Shown: positions 57,501 to 64,000 of the stretch, piece by piece
Numbering within the stretch: the stretch's first letter is position 1
Layout of the letters: the number at the start of each line of letters is the position of its first letter
Assembly (NCBI GenBank): GCA_945859605.1
Contig: OX243824.1
Coordinates: 27,396,640 to 27,460,639 of the forward strand
DNA: 64,000 nt
From: Lumbricus rubellus
Taxonomy: Eukaryota; Annelida; Clitellata; Crassiclitellata; Lumbricidae
Reading direction: 5' to 3'
Notes under the pieces: model-generated
The model's input: only the letters and a program-made list of their open reading frames with translations
Databases searched by the model: none
What the model was told of the DNA's origin: nothing
Made by a program: the position numbers and the translations under genes

Positions 57501-60500
57501 ACTGAACCCATATTTATAATATGAACACAACAATTCAAGACCGTGACCCGGATAAAGATATCAAGACAGTTCAAGACAGTTTATGTCTGATGGAAATCGA
57601 TGTAATAGAAAAGATATTTAAAGCATGTGCGCATAATTGACGTGTCCGGATGCTAAGAAAGAGTTTCAAAATGTTTGGACAAAGGAACGCCTTGCTTTTT
57701 GCAGGTATGGCCCGATGACCTAAGGACATGTATTTAAAACGTATAATTATAGTAATAATAAATTATAAGGTGTACAAAATTTGGTTTTAAATTAACATCA
57801 AAGTGATCAAACCAACTTCACCGACTGTAGCCTATCTCTTATTTAGAATGGTCCTCTAACGATTGCACTACGTAACAAAATTTAACTTTTTTTTTGTCCT
57901 TGGGTATTAATTGTTATTTCCTGATTGCTTCTGCCTCAAAAGTATAGAAAATGGCCATTTTGCCCCAAAGACTTTGCTTTTCAGGCCAGGAGATTGATTA
58001 TTCTGAAATGTAACTGCTTCTTCGGAACATTGAAATAAAAACCAGTTATGAGTTAACTCGAAGTAGATGTACAGCTTTTGTGAGCTCCCCGAGAATAGTC
58101 TAGAATGTGCGAAAACCTGTCACACCTATAAATAGCTACAGGTATGCCTAGTAGTATAAATAAAGATGCCTTGAGCCCACCATGCACTTCAGTTTAGTCG
58201 TACATTCGACTATGTGCATAGCTTGTAGACACAACTCAGATGGCATCAAGAGGCTGCACGTATCCGGCTGACGCATTCTGCTATGTCTGCGGCCAATTTA
58301 TGAAGACAAGAGCAGGATGGTACAGAGGGGAAAAGAGAGCCATGAAGTTTGCAATACCAAGAATCTGGCGAGAACCCACTGACCACTCAAGCAATTGCTA
58401 CTTCTGCATGGTGGATCCTTCCAAACGTGGGACTGGAAAGAATTTAGCTACTACCATAATATCCCGACCTTCTTTCATCCATGGCCCCAGTGTCACACAG
58501 CCCTGAGCTTACGGTACCAACTGTTCCGGATAGAAATCAGTTGCTTTCAGAAGAACAAAGTATATCAGAGTCAGAGAGCGATGAAGACGTTTTAGATCCA
58601 GACTATAATTTTCTAGCTCATGACAAAACTCAGTAGGCCTACTATCCAAACCAAAAAGAACTCAACGACTTGATCAGAGATCTTGGTCTTGTATACCAAG
58701 TCCAATGCAGAATTTTTGACCTATAGACTCAAGCAGTGGAACCTGTTGGATGACAGTATTCAAATCGCAGATAAGAGGAAGCGTCATCAAGCGTTTTCAT
58801 GCTTTTTTACCAGTCAAGATGGACACTGCTTCTGTCACAACGTGACCGGTTTTTTTCAGGAAATTGGAATCGACTGCAACCCGAACGAGTGGCGTCTCTT
58901 CATTGACAGTTCAACTCGAAGCCTCAAAGCCGTGCTACTCCATAATGGAGACAAGTATCCGCCTCTTCCTCTGGCTGACTCGGTACACCTCAAAAAGGAT
59001 TACAACAGCGTGAAAACTTTGTTGGCCGCCTTGAAGTACGATGAGTACGGCTGGGATGTCATATTAGACTTCAAAACGGTATCATTCCTGATTGGTCTGC
59101 AAGGGGGTTGGACAAAGTTTCCTTGCTACCTTTGGCTTTGAGACAGCAGAGACACAAAGGCGCACTACCACAAGCGGGACTGGCCCAAGCGGACCGAGTT
59201 CAATGTGGGTAGCAAAAAGGTCAAGTGGGAGCCACTGATCGATCCTCGGAAAGTGCTGATGCCACCACTGCACATTAAATTGGGCCTAATGAAACAACTT
59301 GTCACGTCTCTAGAGAAGGAATCGGTAGCTTTCAAATACCTTCAAGGTTTCTTTCCTATAGCTGTCTGAGGCAAAGGTCAAAGCTGGTGTCTTCGTCGGA
59401 CCACAAATAAAAAGGATCATGGAGTGTAAGGATTTCTCGAAGATGCTTTCTAGGACTGAGAAAGCGGCTTTGTCGCGTTGGTTAGAGGCTTCCTGGGCAA
59501 TAACAAGTCCGAAAACTATGTACAGTAGAGCTGGTTGAGACTCTAGTGAAGAAGTACAGTAAAATGGGATGCATGATGTCCCTGAAAGGTCAAAATCCTT
59601 GATGCTCACCTTGATAACTTCAAGGAGAACATTGGAGCATACGCGGAGGAGCAAGGCGAGTGCTTCCACCAGGATATTCTAGAGTTTGAACGTCGCCACC
59701 AAGGACAGTACAATGAGAACATGATGGGAGACTACATCTGGGGGCTGATTCGTGAATGTGATTTACAGTAAATGCTAACCGTAAATCTCGAAACACTACG
59801 CATTTCTAAATTTTGGGTGGTTAATTTTTTATCATTCTAGTATTGATACATGTTGCTTTAGAGTCATTTTGTGGTTTCTTGTGACCTATATAGTTTTCTG
59901 ATGACTTTACGTGAACAAAAACAAGGAAATTCGCTCGTTTGTTGTGGAAATAGGCTTTTTCTTTTAAATATCATTCTCCAGTCCCCAAAAGCAAAGTTTA
60001 AACAGAATAACAACCGTTTCCTATACTTTTGAGGCACAAATAACCAGGAAATCACACTCATTGCCCAGGAACAAAAATCGTGTTACATAGTGTTGTTTAA
60101 TCTATTGTGCTTTCTGGATACGATAAACTCTTGTGCTAATCCTTTGTTCTCAATCTGAGGTCACTTCCTTTCCGTATTTATAGTTTTATGTTCAGTAGGT
60201 GGTGGTCCTTCTTCTTGCCTAACATTCTTCCATTCTCTGTATAAAGACCCTAAGCAGTCTTGGCTCTCTGTTGTTAGCCGTGTGCTGTGCAATGTTCTTC
60301 CTAGGAAGTGCTATAATTATGACCTGAGGTTCTTCCCTCAGCGTTCTATCGGCTTCTTAAACCTACTTTGTTCCGATTTGCCTGGGCCGTGAGCGATTCG
60401 TGGTAGAGATCTTAGAGAAGAGCTAGGGCCTACATAAATTTTGATTGAATCAAATAGTGTCAAATAGATTTTCTGGAATTGCAGTATGAAAGTAAAAGAC

Positions 60501-62734
60501 TACCAGCGAAGCGCTAACGTCTGGTTTTACCAGATTGGAATTGGTGGCGCTGACAAAGTCAATGGTAAAGGATGGAAACTGAAAACGCTTTCAACAATCA
60601 TCAAATCTATGAACGACACAGGTGTAAGTTCACTTTCCCAGACAACTTATTCGTTACAGTGCAATGCATGATTATTAAAAAAACCAGTCGACATTTTCTG
60701 GTAGATTATTTAATCGAACCGGATTCAAATAGTTATAGGGTATCATTGTCATAATGATAAAGGCACCAGTCTATTATTTCTTAAATTAGCCAATCAATCA
60801 ATTCTTTTTTATTGATCGATGAATTGATTTAATAATCTGTTATTACCGCCTGGTCGAGATGTAATTTTCAAAAGAAAACGAGAAACCAGACTACGGTAGG
60901 TAAGAAAGTTGATACGTTTAGGCCTATATAGATTTATACCTATAGGCTATGATATCTTTGGAGCCCACGGCAGTAAATAGCTTTGGAAGGAAGTGCTAGA
61001 CAAACCGTCAAGAGTGACTGGTTGCAAAGCGACCTCTAGACGTTTACACTAGAGGTCGGGCACTGCCCTCTGCTGCTCATTGTAACTTAATGGTTCCATT
61101 CATTGGCTCTACGACAATCCAGAGCCGTTCTTTCTTAGTGGTTGGTCTTACTTAAAGACATCTGATGCGGTGCACCAAAAAGACTTTGCTAAGCCCTCGA
61201 AGGGTGACCGGACAAAATGGTAGCGGACAAAATGGTACGGACAAAATGGTACGGACAAAATGGTATGGATGAAATGAAAGCTGGATTAGTGAATTTTTAT
61301 ATATGAAATAGAAGCTGGATTAATGAAAAGACGTATGTGAAATGGAAGCTCAATGAAGACTCTGCGTGGATATTTTTATATATGAAATGGAAGCTGGATT
61401 GATGAAAATAACGCTTTAGACATAGAAGCTGTACAGGGTATTTTCATAGCTAAAATAAAAGCTCAATTAATGAAAGGGGTCTTACAAATGGAGGTTGTTT
61501 TAAGGAATCTTATGGCTGAAATAGAAGCCGGATACACCATGAAACACGTGAATGAAAGACATCAATCCAGCTTCCATTTCTCAAGCTTTTTCTTCGCCAA
61601 TCCGGCTTCCTTTTCTCAAGTTTTTTCTTCACTAGAACTGTATTTCAACCCTCAAAAGTCACCCACCCTCTATTTCCGCAATAAAATACCGTAGTCCAGC
61701 TTCAATTTATCCATGCCGTTTTGTCCGAACCATTTTATCTGTACCATTTTGTCCGTACCATTTTATCCGCTACCTTTTTGTCTTCTTGTGCCACTCGCGC
61801 CACAGTTTTTCAAGTAGCTACGTATGCCTGGTTGCATGTATGCGTGACTGTGTGTGTTAGAAACTTCGAGCAGGCGGTTATTGTGTAGGGCTCTTGAGAA
61901 AGTCCTTAAGAGCTATTTGCTCTGTCGTATAGTTTTAATTGTCATGGTCGTATAGTCTTACATATTAAGTGCACTTTGAGCACTGGAACGAGTAAAGTGT
62001 CAAACACATAGGCTATTATATTCTCATACAACAGTTTCAGGTTTCTGAACTTTGCATATCGACTGCTGACAACCGTCAAAATTTAATGGCAATTGTATCT
62101 GTCCAAAGATACTCATGACCAGGCCAACATAATAATTCGGATTATTATTAATTTTGTCTGATTCTTTATTATTAAATTATTAATCATCGCCATTTTGCAT
62201 CCGGGCAAATTTATTGGCTAATGTGTAGAACCATAACATAGCAGATAATTCTAATAGTTCAATAATATTGTGACTATTCTTGTCTTTGAATACATTTTAT
62301 GCATAGAGTCGTTTGTAATTCAGCATGTGATCCGACACTTCTTATAACACTTTACTTACTAAAAAGAGAACCAATGCTCGAAATAACAGTGGGCTGATTT
62401 TCAAATCCATGTATCGCTTTGTCGCTTGAAATTATTGTAGATCATAATCGATTATCTGAAGATGGACGTTGAAGGCTCTGAATGGCCGTCACTTGCACAG
62501 ATGTTGTCAGATGGATCTCTAGCGAACGTGAAGCAACTTGGGATAGAATTGCACATTGGTAGAAGTGATACGAAAAGCTTAGTCGGCGTGTACAGGACTC
62601 TTAAGCTGCTAGAAGACCAGGGATTCCGCAGGTGGTACTTTAGTCTAAATATGTATAACCTGAAGAAGACTAAGAACGGATTCAGAAGCTGCTGTTATGA
62701 GATGGCCTACATAAACACCAAATTTATAAAGTAG
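47511..62734 (+). CDS. METTL24-like: METTL24-like methyltransferase (FkbM/Methyltransf_21 type), complete six-exon gene
   Basis: Exons 47511-47606, 55194-55318, 55931-56059, 56940-57014, 60485-60623 and 62441-62734 join in phase (0, 2, 2, 2, 0) to 285 codons plus stop. The start ([20 protein letters not shown]) is a signal peptide or type II anchor. The body contains [33 protein letters not shown] and KMDVEGSEW, the D-x-E-G signature of SAM-dependent FkbM-type methyltransferases, and it follows METTL24 along its length. The substrate of METTL24 proteins is not established to my knowledge; FkbM relatives O-methylate sugars and natural products. Intron 3 uses a GC donor (GG|GCAAGT). CACTA elements sit in introns 1 and 4, in the same orientation. 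A decayed paralogue is at 7443-12914. No damage seen in this copy. Confidence 0.88.
47644..48141. repeat. Expanded microsatellite with an inverted middle: (TATG)n-(CATA)n-(TATG)n
   Basis: About 68 TATG units, then about 22 CATA units from 47911, then about 29 TATG units. The strand switch makes a large potential hairpin. Copy A has only about 17 TATG units. Confidence 0.95.
48150..48252. repeat. GTATAC-rich dispersed repeat (copy B)
   Basis: Paralogue of 2139-2240 with a few substitutions. Confidence 0.6.
48660..48853. mobile_element. hAT-type MITE, 194 bp, with empty site in copy A
   Basis: Ends CAGGGCTGATT and (inverted) CAGGGCTTTTT. Perfect 8-bp duplication TGGCATTT (48652-48659 and 48854-48861). 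Copy A has a single TGGCATTT at 3088-3095. Same family and length as 35483-35676. Confidence 0.95.
49710..50069. mobile_element. hAT-type MITE with CATGGGCGCCCGCA ends
   Basis: Perfect 14-bp inverted ends and a perfect 8-bp duplication CCTAGAGG (49702-49709 and 50070-50077). 360 bp. A GGGGCAAG/CTTGCCCC hairpin lies near the right end. It lies in sequence present only in copy B. Confidence 0.9.
50078..50770. other. Copy-B-only intronic sequence, nothing recognised
   Basis: AT-rich; homology with copy A resumes near 50770 (compare 3645). Confidence 0.4.
51440..51885. repeat. TC/TCTG microsatellite (copy B)
   Basis: Counterpart of 4313-5150, with one copy of the TCTGTATTTC segment instead of two. 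Confidence 0.9.
51893..52185. mobile_element. Palindromic MITE of the CCGG family (copy B)
   Basis: Counterpart of 5153-5456. It carries a GGCCTA insertion at 52159-52166 and lacks the GCCTA insertion of copy A. Confidence 0.65.
52746..52753 (+). promoter_or_regulatory. TATA box of the CACTA element ORF, copy 1
   Basis: TATAAATA about 113 bp before the ATG at 52859. A second AGTATAAATAAAG lies at about 52774. Identical in copy 2 at 58127-58134. Confidence 0.55.
52859..54390 (+). pseudogene. Broken ORF of a widespread transposon protein family, copy 1
   Basis: The ATG at 52859 is in good context. The frame shows paired C-x-x-C (C-Y-V-C), [21 protein letters not shown] and C-Y-F-C, then a one-base shift near 53110. 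The continuation (P-E-L-T-V-P-T-V-P) is stopped at 53253 by a TAGGCCTA, shifts again by 4 bases near 53305, reads [20 protein letters not shown] to a TGA at 53758, and continues past it and a further stop at 53986 to [14 protein letters not shown] and a final TAA at 54388. I recall this family from many animals (Hydra, aphids, other invertebrates) as uncharacterised, and relative to it about 45 residues are missing between the first C-x-x-C and GWYRGE. It cannot make an intact protein. Confidence 0.8.
54790..55073 (+). pseudogene. Non-LTR retrotransposon ORF2 C-terminal fragment (copy B)
   Basis: Open for about 80 codons: [43 protein letters not shown] and [12 protein letters not shown]. Typical LINE ORF2 C-terminus; clade not assigned. 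Counterpart of 5835-6057 plus 7275-7320. Confidence 0.75.
55194..55318 (+). CDS. METTL24-like: METTL24-like exon 2
   Basis: 125 nt between TTTATTGGCTTCAG and GTAACT. Encodes 41 codons plus two bases, with [10 protein letters not shown] and E-L-I-F-L-G-D-S. Both edges are conserved in copy A (7443-7567). Confidence 0.8.
55931..56059 (+). CDS. METTL24-like: METTL24-like exon 3, GC donor
   Basis: 129 nt after TTTGAAACAG. Encodes [16 protein letters not shown] and CLVYSF, ending on the first two bases of a Gly codon before GCAAGT. Only this GC donor keeps the frame into the I-N-N-D-F-S-F exon. Confidence 0.88.
56940..57014 (+). CDS. METTL24-like: METTL24-like exon 4
   Basis: 75 nt after TTTGTTTTCAG. 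Encodes [19 protein letters not shown] and C-F-D-P, the family's F-S-F-D...F-D-P-S block; donor AAG|GTGTAG. Confidence 0.88.
57197..57400 (+). repeat. tRNA-derived CORE-type SINE (copy B)
   Basis: Paralogue of 9484-9690, with the box A GGTGGTGTAGCGGTAAG, the box B GGGTTCGAATCTACC and GACCTTGGGCAAGTTGCTC. Confidence 0.75.
57866..60092 (+). mobile_element. CACTA-type (EnSpm-like) transposon, copy 2
   Basis: The same 2,227 bp as copy 1 with a constant offset of 5,381 at every landmark and no difference that I could see. Target duplication TTG at 57863-57865 and 60093-60095; the empty site AACGATTGTTTAATC is in copy A at about 10217-10231. Lies in intron 4 of the METTL24-like gene. Confidence 0.92.
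58240..59771 (+). pseudogene. Broken ORF of the CACTA element, copy 2
   Basis: Carries the same frameshifts and stops as copy 1, including the TAGGCCTA stop at 58634-58641. Shared lesions mean that the damage preceded at least one of the two transpositions. Confidence 0.8.
60485..60623 (+). CDS. METTL24-like: METTL24-like exon 5
   Basis: 139 nt after GGAATTGCAG. Encodes [19 protein letters not shown] and [15 protein letters not shown] to GGT|GTAAGT, phase 0. Copy A carries a 7-nt insertion here. Confidence 0.88.
61210..61782. mobile_element. Foldback element with GGACAAAATGGTAC arms (copy B)
   Basis: Paralogue of 11331-11923; same structure, one fewer repeat in the right arm. Lies in intron 5 of the METTL24-like gene. 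Confidence 0.8.
62441..62734 (+). CDS. METTL24-like: METTL24-like last exon
   Basis: 294 nt after AAATTATTGTAG. Encodes [24 protein letters not shown] and a C-terminal [13 protein letters not shown], then TAG. Nearly identical to 12621-12914; most differences between the copies here are synonymous or conservative. Confidence 0.9.
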   Translation: MIIDYLKMDVEGSEWPSLAQMLSDGSLANVKQLGIELHIGRSDTKSLVGVYRTLKLLEDQGFRRWYFSLNMYNLKKTKNGFRSCCYEMAYINTKFIK

Positions 62735-63145
62735 CATTTTGACCGTGCTACTAATAGAACACCTTTACTCGTAGGGCCATTGTCACGAGTTGCACGTGCA
62801 GTCGTAGACACGATAGGGGATGGGTACCATTGGGTAGGTAGACGACCTGATCATTCAAGCGTAGCTCGATGCACATGTAGGAAAAGTAGACTTAGGCGCC
62901 TCGTATAATGCTAGATATAGTGTACATAGGAAGACCTACATGTAGTTAGGATTAGTATGAGGGGCAGCATAATTACATGTATGTAGGCAACTCGTATAAC
63001 GCTTGACATAGGCTGGGGCCGGTGTCACGCGGTCGACGACGGACAAATTTAACACCTCTCAAGCGAACCTTAAAGAGGACGGTCGGACGGTTTTGGGGGG
63101 CTGAACTGCGTGGAGACGTCTGAGGTTACTAGTGCGCTATAATTG
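62735..63145. other. 3' flank of the METTL24-like gene, nothing recognised
   Basis: No polyadenylation signal that I would call with confidence; no other gene. Confidence 0.4.
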
Positions 63146-63149
63146 CTTT

Positions 63150-63330
63150 CATTGACCCGGCATTGTGGAACCAGCTTCCTCCTTCAACGCGTTCCTCCAT
63201 ATTAACTGGTGGGCCAAATGCCTCTTTTCGGTGTCTTAAGACTATTTTTTTCTCTTGGTCTAACGTACCGGGAGCGCCTCTGATTGGTGTGCACTGTGAG
63301 AGGCGCTTTAGAAATTTATAGATACAATAA
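63150..63330 (+). pseudogene. CR1-like LINE 3'-end fragment
   Basis: Codons P-A-L-W-N-Q-L-P-P-S-T-R and F-R-C-L-K-T-I-F-F give the usual C-terminus of a CR1-type ORF2, followed by GAGCGCCTCTGATTGG and GAGAGGCGCTTTAGAAATTTATAG. The same end on the minus strand is at 32036-32400. The remaining 63331-64000 show nothing else. Confidence 0.7.
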
Positions 63331-64000
63331 TTCCAGGGTGACCGGTTGCCACGTGGTTCAGCCACCCCGGACATCGAACGGTGGACCTTAGTTCTACATC
63401 TGCTTTCTTGCTTTAAGAGACGTTATCCAGACTTCATAGGCCAATGTATTTTACTAATAACTTTATAGCATTTATCATTAAAGTTCTAAAAAATCACAAC
63501 CTCGTCAACTACATGTATAATCGTGTCTGACAAGAACGAAAGGGGTGAGTCGAGGAGGTACATCATGTGCACCGACACGACAAGTCGTTTACGGTACATT
63601 TATATATGTTTGTTACTGCTGGATATCGAATAACAAAATACGAGAAACTTATCGCTGTTTTGTGTAACCAAGTTAAAGAACTGCAGATACTTCTAACTAG
63701 AAATTAGCTTCCCACAGTAAAGTTAATTTAGGAAAAGCTTAGACAACGCCGAACATTTGAAGAGACTGAAAAGACGTGAGGAAATAAACTTACACCGAGG
63801 AAATTCTATCTAGTTTTAGTCACCAATTTGGTGCACAATTATTGCGTAAGGGTTTATAATTGTCCAAGTATATCAGCAACGAGGTCCATGGTTCAAAATC
63901 TTCGCTATGACAAGAAAGATGCTTGTTGATATCCGCATCATAACCGCCCAACCCCATGTTGGACTGAGCTATAACTTGAGTAACCTAGGGCCTACGTATA

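Larger units (their letters stand above)
47644..62760 (+). repeat. Segmental duplication, copy B
   Basis: Direct-orientation paralogue of 2041-12960, about 45.6 kb downstream at its left edge. Longer than copy A through an expanded microsatellite, hAT MITEs (48660 and 49710), about 1 kb of B-only sequence around 49430-50770 and two CACTA elements. Right-hand homology fades just after the METTL24-like stop codon. Confidence 0.9.

Overview
The window is eukaryotic, repeat-rich animal DNA and almost certainly comes from a marine invertebrate deuterostome, with an echinoderm as my best guess. The reasons are spliced genes, vertebrate-like Golgi glycosyltransferase families, CORE-type tRNA-SINEs, CR1-like LINEs, many hAT/mariner/CACTA-type DNA elements and foldback elements of the kind first described from sea urchins. 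The species call is inference. No bacterial, organellar or rRNA/tRNA genes were seen.

Layout. 1-2040: AT-rich DNA, dispersed repeats and a possible TATA promoter. 2041-12960: copy A of a large segmental duplication, holding a 5'-truncated, frameshifted METTL24-like methyltransferase gene (exons 7443-12914). 12977-13850: a hAT-type MITE and a CR1 fragment. 14219-16319 (minus): a single-exon beta-1,4-galactosyltransferase with an unusual Cys-rich C-terminal extension, plus a broken tandem copy of its 3' end. 17350-35700: mostly transposon DNA (MITEs, a mariner-like element, two 5'-truncated CR1-like LINEs, an LTR-like element nested in a LINE tail, remnants of a transposon-borne protein family) and one predicted membrane-anchor exon at 31573-31728. 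36113-38030 (plus): the last two exons of a C1GALT1-like core-1 galactosyltransferase. 39469-40524 (minus): an intact single-exon GT11 alpha-1,2-fucosyltransferase. 41400-45800: MITEs and two foldback elements. 47511-62734 (plus): the complete METTL24-like gene of copy B, which I could assemble as six exons with matching phases (285 residues). It includes a GC-AG intron, and two apparently identical 2,227-bp CACTA-type transposons sit in its introns. 62735-64000: intergenic DNA with a LINE 3' end.

How the genes may work together. All four recognisable gene types look like secretory-pathway enzymes: beta4-Gal transfer, core-1 beta3-Gal transfer, alpha2-Fuc transfer, and a methyltransferase with an N-terminal hydrophobic segment. 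A local set of glycan-building enzymes with a candidate glycan-modifying methyltransferase is a reasonable hypothesis, not a demonstrated one.

The most unusual signal is at small scale. The octamer TAGGCCTA occurs about 30 times where about one is expected. Comparing the duplicated copies shows that several occurrences are precise insertions of GGCCTA (or GCCTA/GGCTA) at a TA dinucleotide. One polymorphic pair can be polarised as gain with a third repeat copy, and another occurrence creates the stop codon in the CACTA element's ORF. They look like excision footprints of a TA-targeting transposon.
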